This document shows, piece after piece, positions 1 to 7,881 of a DNA stretch of 64,000 nt. Positions within the stretch are counted from its first letter, which is position 1; the number at the start of each line of letters is the position of its first letter. This stretch comes from Actinomadura violacea (GTDB taxonomy: Bacteria; Actinomycetota; Actinomycetes; Streptosporangiales; Streptosporangiaceae): NCBI RefSeq assembly GCF_017573465.1, contig NZ_JAGEPF010000011.1, positions 186,001 to 250,000 on the forward strand, given 5' to 3'. Below the pieces are notes generated by a model. The model was not told the DNA's origin, did not search any database, and saw nothing but the letters and a program-made list of their open reading frames with translations. The position numbers were made by a program, and so were the translations under genes.

Positions 1-436
1 CCTGCAGGCCGAACATCTCCTTGTGCTCCTCGGGTTCGGCGTGGTCGTAGCCGAGCAGGTGCAGGATGCCGTGCGCGGTCAGCAGCTCCAGCTCCTCGCG
101 CGTGCCGTGCCCCGCCTCCTTGGCCTGCTTCTCGGCGACCGACGGGCACAGCACGACGTCGCCGAGCAGGCCGGGGTCGGTCTCGCCGTCCTCGTCGGCA
201 CCGCCGGACATGTGGCCGGGGCGCAGCTCGTCCATGGGGAACGACAGCACGTCGGTCGGGCCGGGCTCGTCCATCCACTTCTCGTGCAGCTCGGTCATCG
301 CGGCCTCGTCGACGAGCAGGATCGACAGCTCGGCGAGGGGGTGCACGCGCATCCCGTCCAGGACGTGCCGGGCGAGGGCGGCGATGCCCTTCTCGTCGAC
401 CTCGGCGCCCGACTCGTTCAGCACCTCGATGCTCAC
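1..436 (-). CDS. ybeY: Endoribonuclease YbeY (partial, C-terminus cut by window start)
   Basis: YbeY is a zinc-dependent RNase needed for 16S rRNA 3'-end maturation and ribosome quality control in the cytoplasm. The visible 145 residues contain the family's metal-binding signature HGILHLLGYDH, with ligands His122, His126 and His132. The expected C-terminal helix lies beyond base 1. The start is a GTG at 434-436 that overlaps the phoH stop as GTGA, so the two genes are translationally coupled. The phoH-ybeY pair is conserved across bacteria. Identification by motif and context is secure; only the end of the gene is missing. Confidence 0.95.
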   Translation of the reverse strand, partial: MSIEVLNESGAEVDEKGIAALARHVLDGMRVHPLAELSILLVDEAAMTELHEKWMDEPGPTDVLSFPMDELRPGHMSGGADEDGETDPGLLGDVVLCPSVAEKQAKEAGHGTREELELLTAHGILHLLGYDHAEPEEHKEMFGLQ

Positions 437-1506
437 TGCCGCCCCCGCTTGCGCGGCGCGCCGCGGCCGCCCTGCTTGAACTCCGGCACCCGCGTCTCGT
501 CGTAGCGGTTGTAGGCGTCGACGATGTCGGTCACCAGCTTGTGCCGGACGACGTCGCGGCTGTCGAGCCGGGAGAAGTGGATGTCCTCGACGCCCTCCAG
601 GATGTCCTGGACGACGCGCAGCCCGCTGAGCTGCCCGTTCGGCAGGTCGACCTGGGTGACGTCGCCGGTGACGACGACCTTGGACCCGAAGCCGAGCCGG
701 GTGAGGAACATCTTCATCTGCTCGGGCGAGGTGTTCTGCGCCTCGTCGAGGATGATGAACGAGTCGTTCAGGGTGCGGCCGCGCATGTAGGCGAGGGGGG
801 CGACCTCGATGGTGCCGGCGGCCATCAGCCGCGGGATCGAGTCGGGGTCGACCATGTCGTGCAGCGCGTCGTACAGCGGCCGCAGGTACGGGTCGATCTT
901 CTCGTAGAGCGTGCCGGGCAGGAAGCCGAGCCGCTCGCCCGCCTCGACGGCCGGGCGGGTCAGGATGATCCGGTTGACCTTCTTGTCCTGCAGCGCGCGG
1001 ACGGCCTTGGCCATCGCCAGGTAGGTCTTGCCGGTGCCGGCGGGGCCGATGCCGAACACGATCGTGTGCTTGTCGATCGCGTCGACGTAGCGGCGCTGGT
1101 TCAGCGTCTTCGGGCGGATGGTGCGGCCCCGGCTGGACAGCACGTCCAGGGTGAGGACCTCGGCCGGGCGCTCGCCGCCCTCGCCGCGCAGCATCGCGAG
1201 GCTGCGCTCCACCGCGTCGGGGGTGAGCTGGGTGCCGTTCTTGAGCAGCTCCAGCATCTCGGTGAACAGGCGGGACGCGAGCTCGGTCTCGCCGTCCGGG
1301 CCGGTCACCGTGATCTCGTTGCCGCGCACGTGCACGTCGACCGCGCTGCCGAACGCGCGCTCGACCGCGTGCAGCAGCTCGTCCCGGGAGCCGAGCAGGC
1401 TCACCATCGAATGGTCGTCCGGCACCACGATCTTGATCTGGGAGCGCGCGCCCGCAGAGTCGTCGCGCCCTGGGCGAGGTGACCTCGCGTGAGTTGATTC
1501 GACCAT
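433..1506 (-). CDS. phoH: PhoH family protein (PhoH-like ATPase)
   Basis: This is a 357-aa cytoplasmic ATPase of the PhoH (YbeZ) family, thought to act with YbeY in RNA metabolism. Residues ~25-110 form the N-terminal KH-like region of the YbeZ type. The P-loop GPAGTGKT is at 154-161 and the Walker B motif LDEAQN at ~253-258. Length matches actinobacterial orthologues (~350 aa). The ATG at 1506 has no strong Shine-Dalgarno sequence, so a start a few codons inside is possible. The stop overlaps the ybeY GTG start. Confidence 0.93.
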   Translation of the reverse strand: MVESTHARSPRPGRDDSAGARSQIKIVVPDDHSMVSLLGSRDELLHAVERAFGSAVDVHVRGNEITVTGPDGETELASRLFTEMLELLKNGTQLTPDAVERSLAMLRGEGGERPAEVLTLDVLSSRGRTIRPKTLNQRRYVDAIDKHTIVFGIGPAGTGKTYLAMAKAVRALQDKKVNRIILTRPAVEAGERLGFLPGTLYEKIDPYLRPLYDALHDMVDPDSIPRLMAAGTIEVAPLAYMRGRTLNDSFIILDEAQNTSPEQMKMFLTRLGFGSKVVVTGDVTQVDLPNGQLSGLRVVQDILEGVEDIHFSRLDSRDVVRHKLVTDIVDAYNRYDETRVPEFKQGGRGAPRKRGRQ

Positions 1507-1660
1507 CAGCCGGGCCTTGCGGCCTCTCCGACCTGCCTTCTGTTCGCTCCGGGTGTCCAGGGTTGCGTTTCCATGGTACTGGGCGGGTCCGGCGGAACGC
1601 CGCCGCTTTTCCCGCGCCCCGCGGGGCGCCCTGGCGGCCGGTGGGGCGGCCGGTGGGGGG

Positions 1661-2005
1661 TCAGCCGGGCGGCCAGTTCAGGCCACGGCCGCCGAGCACG
1701 TGCGCGTGCACGTGGAACACGGTCTGGCCGGCCTGCGCGCCGGTGTTGAAGACGATCCGGTAGCCGGTGCCGTCGATGCCCTCGTCCACCGCGACCCGGT
1801 GCGCCTCGCCCAGCACCTCGGCCAGCAGCGGCGGGTCGGCGGCGGCCAGCTCGGCGGCGGTCGGGTGGTGGTCCTTGGGGATGACCAGCACGTGCGTGGG
1901 CGCCTGCGGGTTGATGTCGCGGAACGCCAGCACGCGCGCGGAGTCCCGGACGACCTTGGCGGGCACGTCCCCCGAAATGATCTTGCAGAACAGGCAGTCG
2001 GTCAT
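1661..2005 (-). CDS. HIT family protein (histidine triad nucleotide hydrolase)
   Basis: This is a 114-aa HINT-type member of the histidine-triad superfamily. These enzymes hydrolyse nucleoside phosphoramidates and related adenylated compounds. The catalytic triad HVHAH sits at residues 98-102, and an N-terminal Cys4-x-x-Cys7 pair resembles the zinc-binding HINT subgroup. The length is normal for the family. A purine-rich ribosome binding site (GAGGGGAGA) lies just upstream of the ATG. The gene is monocistronic here, 154 bp upstream of phoH on the same strand, and is often found in this chromosomal neighbourhood in actinobacteria. Confidence 0.93.
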   Translation of the reverse strand: MTDCLFCKIISGDVPAKVVRDSARVLAFRDINPQAPTHVLVIPKDHHPTAAELAAADPPLLAEVLGEAHRVAVDEGIDGTGYRIVFNTGAQAGQTVFHVHAHVLGGRGLNWPPG

Positions 2006-2283
2006 CTGTCTCCCCTCACCGCGGCCGGGGCCGCGTTCCGAGATCCTATCGAGACCGGTCCGGGGATGGCCCGCGACGCCCCAAGATCGCTAAGGTTTCC
2101 GGCGTCGATCTCCGGTTGTCGAGCCGCATTCCGACCGGCCACTGGTTAAGGTTGTCAACTCAGGGCGTACCCCCCGGTCCGAGGGCGTTGCCGCGTGCTC
2201 GCGCGGTGGGGGACACCCGATTCGATGCCGGTCCGCAAGGCCCGTCCGAAAGGCGGCCGGGGGACGGTGAAGGCGGCGGATAG

Positions 2284-2892
2284 GTGACCGAGGTCCTCAA
2301 GAACATGCCCTTTCGTAAACCCAACGCCGAGGGTGCGCGTCCCACTGACGTGACCGAGACCCTCGTGGCCAGGGGAACGGCGGGGGCCGTGGCCGTCGCC
2401 TGGGACGCCGATCAGGCGGTGACCGCGCTCTACAGCGCCAACTACCGCTCGCTCGTGCGTCTCGCCGCCATGCTCGTGCGCGACTCCGGGACGGCCGAGG
2501 AGGTCGTCCAGGACGCGTTCGTGGCGATGCACGGCGGATGGCGGCGCCTGCGCGACCCCGACAAGGCCCTGTCGTACCTGCGCCAGTCCGTGGTGAACCG
2601 GTCGCGATCGGTGCTGCGGCACCGCGCCGTCGTGGAGAAGTACGCCCCGAAGGGGCTACCGGACGCGCCGAGCGCGGAGGCCGGGGCGATCGGCGAACTG
2701 GAACGCTCGGCGGTGATCGACGCGCTCTCCCGGCTCCCCGCACGCCAGCGGGAGGCGCTCGTCCTGCGCTACTACGCCGATCTGTCCGAAGCGGAGATCG
2801 CCAACGCGATGGGGATCTCCCGAGGCGCCGTGAAGAGCCATACGGCGCGCGGCATGACCGCGCTACGCAACGTCCTGGAGCAATTCTCATGA
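2284..2892 (+). CDS. SigE-family RNA polymerase sigma factor (ECF type)
   Basis: A 202-aa extracytoplasmic-function-type sigma factor. Region 2 covers ~49-115 (YRSLVRLAAMLVRD, then EEVVQDAFVAMH) and recognises the -10 element. Region 4 covers ~145-200 (LPARQREALVLRYY, then an HTH ending GAVKSHTARGM) and recognises the -35 element. Its architecture is that of the actinobacterial SigE/SigM-like subfamily. The start is a GTG. The stop overlaps the next ATG as ATGA, coupling it to a one-TM protein that could act as a membrane partner. The 278-bp divergent region with the HIT gene should hold its promoter. Which stress it answers to cannot be read from sequence. Confidence 0.9.
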   Translation: MTEVLKNMPFRKPNAEGARPTDVTETLVARGTAGAVAVAWDADQAVTALYSANYRSLVRLAAMLVRDSGTAEEVVQDAFVAMHGGWRRLRDPDKALSYLRQSVVNRSRSVLRHRAVVEKYAPKGLPDAPSAEAGAIGELERSAVIDALSRLPARQREALVLRYYADLSEAEIANAMGISRGAVKSHTARGMTALRNVLEQFS

Positions 2893-3596
2893 CCACCGAC
2901 CCCCACGACGAGCACGGCGAGATCCTCCGCCGCGCCCTGCACGCGGAGGCGGACTCGGTCTCACCCGCCGACGACGGCCTGGACCTCATCCGGGCCCGGA
3001 TCGCCGACCCGCGCCGCCGGCGCTGGTTCGGCCTGGAACGGTTCGGGACGGCCTGGTACGGGCTGGACCGGTTCACCCTGAACTGGGCGCGACCCGCGCT
3101 CGCGGTGGCCGCCGCGGTGGCGATCGCCGGCCTCGGCGTGACCGCGCCGCAGACGATCGACCTGATCCAGCAGTCGGTCGGCAACAACGGCCCGTCCGGC
3201 GGCGGGCACGACGACCACACCGGCGACCACGTCGACGCGCAGGGCCACCCGATCCTGCCCGGCTCCCCCAAGGCGTCGCAGTCCGGCTCGGCCGGGTCGG
3301 AGTCCCCGTCGGCGTCGGCGTCGCCGTCGCCCTCGTCCAGCCCCACGCCCTGCACGACCCCGGGGGTCGGTGACGCGAAGGCGCCCAAGCCGTCCGACAC
3401 GGCGAAGAAGCACGGCGCGAAGGCGTCCGCGTCGCCATGCCCGAGCGGCACCCCCACCGCGAGCCCGACGCCGACGCCGACCCCGTCGACGCCGCCGCCG
3501 TCGACGCCCACGCAGCCGACCGAGCAACCGACGCCGCCCGCCACCAGCGCTCCCGCCACGACGACGGAGCAGGGCACCGGCGCCTCCGCGCCCTAG
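2889..3596 (+). CDS. Single-pass membrane protein with Pro/Ser/Thr-rich extracytoplasmic tail, coupled to sigma factor
   Basis: A 235-aa protein starting at the ATG that overlaps the sigma gene stop (ATGA). Residues 1-65 are charged and presumably cytoplasmic, ~67-85 form a single membrane segment, and ~110-235 is low-complexity Ser/Pro/Thr/Ala-rich sequence likely outside the membrane. Its position and topology are those expected of an anti-sigma factor or sigma partner. However, I see no HxxxCxxC zinc anti-sigma motif in the cytoplasmic part, so that role is inference. The tail may only be a cell-wall spacer. Confidence 0.75.
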   Translation: MTTDPHDEHGEILRRALHAEADSVSPADDGLDLIRARIADPRRRRWFGLERFGTAWYGLDRFTLNWARPALAVAAAVAIAGLGVTAPQTIDLIQQSVGNNGPSGGGHDDHTGDHVDAQGHPILPGSPKASQSGSAGSESPSASASPSPSSSPTPCTTPGVGDAKAPKPSDTAKKHGAKASASPCPSGTPTASPTPTPTPSTPPPSTPTQPTEQPTPPATSAPATTTEQGTGASAP

Positions 3597-3604
3597 CCGC
3601 CCGC

Positions 3605-3634
3605 GCCCCGGGAGGCCTCAGGGCCGCCCGGGGC
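3605..3634. terminator. Bidirectional terminator between sigma operon and rsmE
   Basis: Perfect inverted repeat GCCCCGGG (3605-3612) / CCCGGGGC (3627-3634) with a 14-nt loop, in the short gap between two convergent genes. No U-tract follows, which is usual in high-GC actinobacteria. Confidence 0.6.
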
Positions 3635-3637
3635 CGG

Positions 3638-4369
3638 TCACCAGCGGCCGGTGGCGGCCAGCAGCACGGCCGCGGCGGCCACCCCGGCCGTCGAGGTCCG
3701 CAGCACCGTCGGGCCGAGCCGGGCGGGCCGCCCGCCCGCGGCCGCGAAGCGCTCCAGCTCCTCGTCGGCGATCCCGCCTTCGGGCCCGACCACCAGCACG
3801 ATCTCCCCGTCCGCGGGCGCGGCGATGGTGCTGAGCGGCTCCTCGGCGTCCTCGTGCAGGACGAGCGCGAGCGACGCGGCGGCGATCCGGGCGGCGACAT
3901 CGCCGGTGGACGCCAGGTCCGGCACGTCCGGCAGCCTGCTGCGGCGCGCCTGCTTCGCCGCCTCGCGCGCGGTGTTGCGCCACCGCCCGAGGGCCTTCTC
4001 GCGGCGCTCCGGGCGCCACTGCGTCACGCACCGGGCCGCCGCCCACGGGACGATCTCGTCGACGCCGGCCTCGGTCATCGTCTCCACGGCCAGCTCGCCG
4101 CGGTCGCCCTTCGGCAGCGCCTGGACGACCACGAGCCGCGGCGCGGGCTCCGGATCCGTCCGCCGCGACAGCACGTCCAGGGTCAGCGACGCCTTGTCGG
4201 CCGCGGCGACGACGCACTCGGCGAGCAGCCCCGCGCCGTCGGTCAGGTCGACGCGCTCACCGGGCCGCAGCCGCCGCACCGTCGCGGCGTGCCGGCCCTC
4301 GGCGCCGTCCAGGACGACCCGGTCGGCGCGCAGCCGGCCGGGCTCGGCGAGGAACACCGGCGGACTCAT
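3638..4369 (-). CDS. rsmE: 16S rRNA (uracil(1498)-N(3))-methyltransferase
   Basis: A 243-aa SPOUT-fold methyltransferase that methylates U1498 of 16S rRNA. Recognisable family features are an N-terminal PUA-like segment (~5-70), the central QALPKGDRGELAVETMTEAGVDEI region, and the C-terminal SAM-binding knot motifs VVGPEGGI and LGPTVLRTSTAG. The start ATG at 4369 has a strong purine-rich SD (GGGGGGAG) upstream. It lies 95 bp downstream of dnaJ on the same strand; the hrcA-dnaJ-rsmE order is conserved in actinobacteria. Length is typical. Confidence 0.95.
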   Translation of the reverse strand: MSPPVFLAEPGRLRADRVVLDGAEGRHAATVRRLRPGERVDLTDGAGLLAECVVAAADKASLTLDVLSRRTDPEPAPRLVVVQALPKGDRGELAVETMTEAGVDEIVPWAAARCVTQWRPERREKALGRWRNTAREAAKQARRSRLPDVPDLASTGDVAARIAAASLALVLHEDAEEPLSTIAAPADGEIVLVVGPEGGIADEELERFAAAGGRPARLGPTVLRTSTAGVAAAAVLLAATGRW

Positions 4370-4464
4370 CCCACTCCCCCCGGGCCGCCCGCACGGCCGT
4401 CCGCGCGGCCGCCGGCGGGCGGCGTGCCGTCGCGGCCCTCGCGGTAGGCCTCCGCAGTGGCTCT

Positions 4465-5604
4465 TCAGTGCTGGTTGAAAACGTCCCGGAGGCGGGAGAA
4501 CATGCCGCGCTGGCCCGGCGCGAACTTGCCGGGCGGGCGCTCCTCGCCGCGCAGCGCGGCGAGCCGGCGCAGCAGCTCCTCCTGCTCCTCGTCGAGCCGG
4601 TTCGGCGTCTCCACGTTCACGTGGATCATCAGGTCGCCGCGGCCGGACTCGTTGAGGTGCCGCACGCCCCGGTTGTAGAGCGTGATGACCTGGCCGGACT
4701 GGGTGCCCGGCTTGATGTCGACCTCCTCGGCGGCGTCCAGCGTCTCGATCGTGACGTTGGTGCCGAGCGCGGCGGCGGTCATCGGGATCTCGACCGTGCA
4801 GTGCAGGTCGTCGCCCTCCCGCTCGAAGATCGGGTGCGGCTTCTCGGCGATCTCCAGGAACAGGTCGCCGGGCGGGCCGCCGCCGGGGCCGACCTCGCCC
4901 TCGCCGGCCAGCTGGATGTGGATGCCGTTCTCCACGCCCGCCGGGATCTTGACCTTGACGGTGCGCCGGGTGCGGACCCGGCCGTCGCCCGAGCACTCGG
5001 TGCACGGGTGCCGGATCACCGAGCCGAACCCGCCGCACGCGGGGCACGGCCGGGCCGTCATGACCTGGCCGAGGAAGGACCGCTGCACCTGCTGCACCTC
5101 GCCGCGGCCGTGGCAGGTCTCGCAGGTCTCCGGGTGGGTGCCGGGCGCGCAGCCCGACCCCTCGCAGGTGGTGCAGGCCACCGCGGTGTCGATGGACAGC
5201 TCGCGGGTGGTGCCGAACGCGGTCTCCGCCAGGTCCAGCTCGACCCGCAGCGTCGCGTTGCGGCCGCGGCGCGCGCGCGAGCGCGGGCCCCGGGAGGTCG
5301 CGGTGCCGAAGAAGGCGTCCATGATGTCGCTGAACGGGAACCCGGCGCCGCCGAAGCCGCCGGCCCCCGCGCCCGCCCCGCCGCCCGGCGCGAACGGATC
5401 CGCGCCCAGGTCGTACATCTCGCGCTTCTTGGGGTCGGAGAGCACCTCGTAGGCCTGGGTGATCTCCTTGAACTTCTCCTGCGTCTCCGGGTCGGGGTTG
5501 ACGTCCGGGTGCAGCTCGCGGGCGAGCCGCCGGTACGCCTTCTTGACCTCGTCGGCGCTGGCGTCCCGGCGGACGCCGAGGGTCGCGTAGTAGTCGTTGG
5601 CCAC
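4465..5604 (-). CDS. dnaJ: Chaperone protein DnaJ (Hsp40)
   Basis: A 379-aa class I J-protein that delivers substrates to DnaK and stimulates its ATPase. The order is an N-terminal J domain with the HPD motif (ELHPDVNP), a Gly/Phe-rich linker, four zinc-binding CxxCxGxG-type repeats (CTTCEGSG, CETCHGRG, CPACGGFG, CTECSGDG) and the C-terminal substrate-binding domains. The start is a GTG directly abutting the hrcA TAA stop. No dnaK or grpE is nearby, so this is the second, hrcA-linked DnaJ (dnaJ2) found in actinobacteria. It should be controlled by HrcA through the CIRCE site upstream of hrcA. Confidence 0.97.
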   Translation of the reverse strand: MANDYYATLGVRRDASADEVKKAYRRLARELHPDVNPDPETQEKFKEITQAYEVLSDPKKREMYDLGADPFAPGGGAGAGAGGFGGAGFPFSDIMDAFFGTATSRGPRSRARRGRNATLRVELDLAETAFGTTRELSIDTAVACTTCEGSGCAPGTHPETCETCHGRGEVQQVQRSFLGQVMTARPCPACGGFGSVIRHPCTECSGDGRVRTRRTVKVKIPAGVENGIHIQLAGEGEVGPGGGPPGDLFLEIAEKPHPIFEREGDDLHCTVEIPMTAAALGTNVTIETLDAAEEVDIKPGTQSGQVITLYNRGVRHLNESGRGDLMIHVNVETPNRLDEEQEELLRRLAALRGEERPPGKFAPGQRGMFSRLRDVFNQH

Positions 5605-6615
5605 TTACGACCCCGCCAGGATCTGTCCCACGTAGCGTGCCACTGCCCGTACCGCTCCCATCGTGCCGGGGTAATCCATGCGTGTCGGCCCGAGCACTCC
5701 CAGCCGGGCCAGCGTGAGGTCGCCGACGCCGTAGTCGGCTGCGACGACCGAGGTCGAACGGAGCCCCTCATCGGGGTTCTCGGTGCCGATCCGCACCGTA
5801 AGACTAGAGGAGTCGCCGGTCTCGCCGAGCAGCCGCATGAGGACGACCTGTTCCTCCAGCGCCACCAGCACCTCCCGCAGGCTCTGCGAGAAGTCGACGG
5901 CGGCCAGGTTCGCGGCGCCGGCGAAGACGATCTTCTCCTCGTGCTTCTCGACGAGGGTCTCCAGCAGGACCGACAGGACCGCGGCGGCCACCGGCCGCTC
6001 GTCCGGGCCCACCTTGTCCGGCAGGTCCGCCACGGCGGACGGCACGTCGCCGAAGCCCAGCCCGTCCAGGCACGTATTGAGCAACGCCCGCAGGTGCCCG
6101 ACGGATTCCTCGGAGATCTTCCCCGTCTCGATGACGCGCTGCTCCACCCGCCCGGTGTTGGTGATCAGCACCAGCAGCAGCCGGCCCTCGGCGACCGGGA
6201 CCAGCTCCACGTGCCGCACCGACGAGCGGGTCAGCGACGGGTACTGCACGACCGCGACCTGCCGGGTCAGCTGCGCCAGCAGCCGGACGGTGCGGCCGAC
6301 GATGTCGTCGAGGTCGTAGGCGCCGGACAGGAACGTCTCGATCGCGCGGCGCTCGGCGACCGACAGCGGCTTGATCGTGGACAGCCGGTCGACGAACAGC
6401 CGGTAGCCCTTGTCGGTGGGGATGCGCCCGGCGCTGGTGTGCGGCTGGGCGATGTAGCCCTGCTCCTCCAGCACCGCCATGTCGTTGCGGATGGTGGCCG
6501 AGGACACGCCGAGGTTGTGCCGGTCCACGAGGGCCTTGGAGCCCACAGGCTCGTTGGTGTTGACGAAGTCCTCGACTATGGCGCGCAGCACCGCGAGCTT
6601 CCGGTCGTCCAGCAC
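5605..6615 (-). CDS. hrcA: Heat-inducible transcriptional repressor HrcA
   Basis: A 336-aa repressor of class I heat-shock genes. The N-terminal winged HTH (~1-75) contains SSATIRNDMAVLE and the conserved TSAGRIPTDKGYR; the rest is the GAF-like and dimerisation region. I chose the GTG at 6615 over an ATG further upstream because a near-perfect SD (AAGGAGGTGA) sits 4 nt before it and the family starts at 'LDDRKLAVLRAIVEDF'. It heads the hrcA-dnaJ operon and is very likely autoregulated by the CIRCE element ~65 bp upstream. Length fits actinobacterial HrcA. Confidence 0.96.
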   Translation of the reverse strand: MLDDRKLAVLRAIVEDFVNTNEPVGSKALVDRHNLGVSSATIRNDMAVLEEQGYIAQPHTSAGRIPTDKGYRLFVDRLSTIKPLSVAERRAIETFLSGAYDLDDIVGRTVRLLAQLTRQVAVVQYPSLTRSSVRHVELVPVAEGRLLLVLITNTGRVEQRVIETGKISEESVGHLRALLNTCLDGLGFGDVPSAVADLPDKVGPDERPVAAAVLSVLLETLVEKHEEKIVFAGAANLAAVDFSQSLREVLVALEEQVVLMRLLGETGDSSSLTVRIGTENPDEGLRSTSVVAADYGVGDLTLARLGVLGPTRMDYPGTMGAVRAVARYVGQILAGS

Positions 6616-6680
6616 CCGGTCACCTCCTTCTGCACCTTCCACGGGCCCCACGTCCACATATACCGCCGACGGGGCGTTGC

Positions 6681-6705
6681 TGGCACTCCTTCGTTCCGAG
6701 TGCCA
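6681..6705 (-). promoter_or_regulatory. CIRCE operator (HrcA binding site)
   Basis: Perfect inverted repeat TGGCACTC (6681-6688), 9-nt spacer, GAGTGCCA (6698-6705). It matches the CIRCE consensus (TTAGCACTC-N9-GAGTGCTAA) in arms and spacer length. It lies ~65 bp upstream of the hrcA start. A possible -10 (TATATG) follows on the minus strand, so bound HrcA could block this promoter. Confidence 0.9.
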
Positions 6706-6801
6706 AGTGTACGGCCCGGCGGGGACGTTCCGGGGGCCGCGGCCGTGCGCCCGGCCCCGCGCGGCTGCGTGATCTTATCCCGGCCGTTAGTGTGCGGAAC
6801 C

Positions 6802-7614
6802 GTGCGGAGCAAGAACTACGGAGACGACGTCCTCGCCGGCGACTGGCGCAGGCCCCGCAAGGGGCAGATCCCCGAGGTCCCGGCCGAACCCGGCCTGGTC
6901 GCCGAAGACCCCGACAGCGGCTTCTGCGGCGCCGTCGTCGGCTGCGACAAGTTCGGCGTGACGCTGGAGGACCGGTTCGGCAAGCGGCGCGTGTTCCCGC
7001 TGACCAAGTCCGGCTTCCTGATCGACGGGAAACCGGTCACGCTCGTCCGGCCGTCCGCCGCGCCCGCCGCCCCGGCCCGGTCGGCGTCCGGCTCCATCGC
7101 CGTCCAGGGGCTGCGCGCCCAGGTCGCCAAGGAGAGCCGGATCTACGTCGAGGGCCTCCACGACGCCGAGCTCGTCGAGAAGATCTGGGGACACGACCTG
7201 CGCGTCGAGGGCGTCGTCGTCGAGTACCTCGAAGGCGTCGACGACCTGCCCGCGATCGTCGAGGAGTTCGCCCCCGAGGAGGGCCGCCGCCTCGGCGTCC
7301 TCGTCGACCACCTCGTCGAAGGCTCCAAAGAGAGCCGGATCGCCGCCCAGGTGTCGTCCCCGCACGTCCTCGTGACCGGCCACCCCTTCATCGACATCTG
7401 GGAAGCCGTCAAGCCCGCCGCCGTCGGCATCGACGCCTGGCCCCGCGTGCCCCGCGGCATCCCGTGGAAAGAAGGCGTCGTCGACGCGCTCGGCTGGGAC
7501 TGCGAGACGGGCGCGGCCTGGAAGCGCATCCTCCGCTCCGTCTCCACCTACACCGACCTGGAGCCCGCACTCCTCGGCCGAGTGGAAGAACTGATCGACT
7601 TCGTGACGTGTTAG
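6802..7614 (+). CDS. DUF3097 domain-containing protein
   Basis: A 270-aa actinobacteria-specific protein of unknown function. Recognisable family blocks are PEVPAEPGLVAED near the N-terminus, CGAVVGCDKFGVTLEDRFGK, KESRIYVEGLHDAELVEKIWG, and the C-terminal PHVLVTGHPFIDIWEAVKP. The YVEGxHDAELVEKIWG stretch resembles a Toprim-like motif of the type that binds metal and nucleic acid, but this is inference. I took the GTG at 6802; another in-frame GTG lies at 6790. It is divergent from hrcA, so the region holding CIRCE is also its upstream region. Confidence 0.88.
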   Translation: MRSKNYGDDVLAGDWRRPRKGQIPEVPAEPGLVAEDPDSGFCGAVVGCDKFGVTLEDRFGKRRVFPLTKSGFLIDGKPVTLVRPSAAPAAPARSASGSIAVQGLRAQVAKESRIYVEGLHDAELVEKIWGHDLRVEGVVVEYLEGVDDLPAIVEEFAPEEGRRLGVLVDHLVEGSKESRIAAQVSSPHVLVTGHPFIDIWEAVKPAAVGIDAWPRVPRGIPWKEGVVDALGWDCETGAAWKRILRSVSTYTDLEPALLGRVEELIDFVTC

Positions 7615-7704
7615 CCCAGGGGGGCGACCCCCTGGAACCCCCGTTGCGACGGACGAGGCGTTTCCCGCTCCGCTAGCGCTCCGCGGGAAACGCCTCGTCC
7701 GTCG
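7615..7704 (+). repeat. Dispersed double-hairpin intergenic repeat, copy 1
   Basis: It begins at the base after the DUF3097 stop codon. The first hairpin is CCAGGGGG (7616-7623) / CCCCCTGG (7628-7635). AACCCCCGT follows, then a perfect 22-bp inverted repeat (7647-7668 with 7683-7704, 14-nt loop). The same plan and much of the same sequence recur at 40085-40170 after aceB. It probably acts as a transcription terminator; whether it is also a mobile REP-like element is open. Confidence 0.75.
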
Positions 7705-7760
7705 GCGGGCAGGCCCGCTGCGCTCGCTGCACTCGCTCCGCGTGCCTGCCCGTGACCCGC

Positions 7761-7867
7761 GGCTGAGGTTCGAACCGCCGGGGCTGGGGTTCGAACCGCC
7801 GGGGCTGGGGTTCGGACCGCCGAGGGCTGGGGTTCGGACCGCTGGGGGTGGGGTTCGGGCTGCTGGG
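7761..7867. repeat. Five degenerate ~21-bp tandem repeats
   Basis: The unit GGCTGGGGTTCGAACCGCCG recurs about five times with a 20-22 bp period and drifting bases. It fills the rest of the gap between the double-hairpin repeat and the hemW stop. No open reading frame makes sense here. Confidence 0.7.
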
Positions 7868-7881
7868 GCGGTGGCCGGGGG

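Noticed and set aside
4468..6801. Frame running upstream of DUF3097 across dnaJ and hrcA
   Set aside because: It is antisense to two certain genes; DUF3097 similarity begins only at the GTG near 6802.
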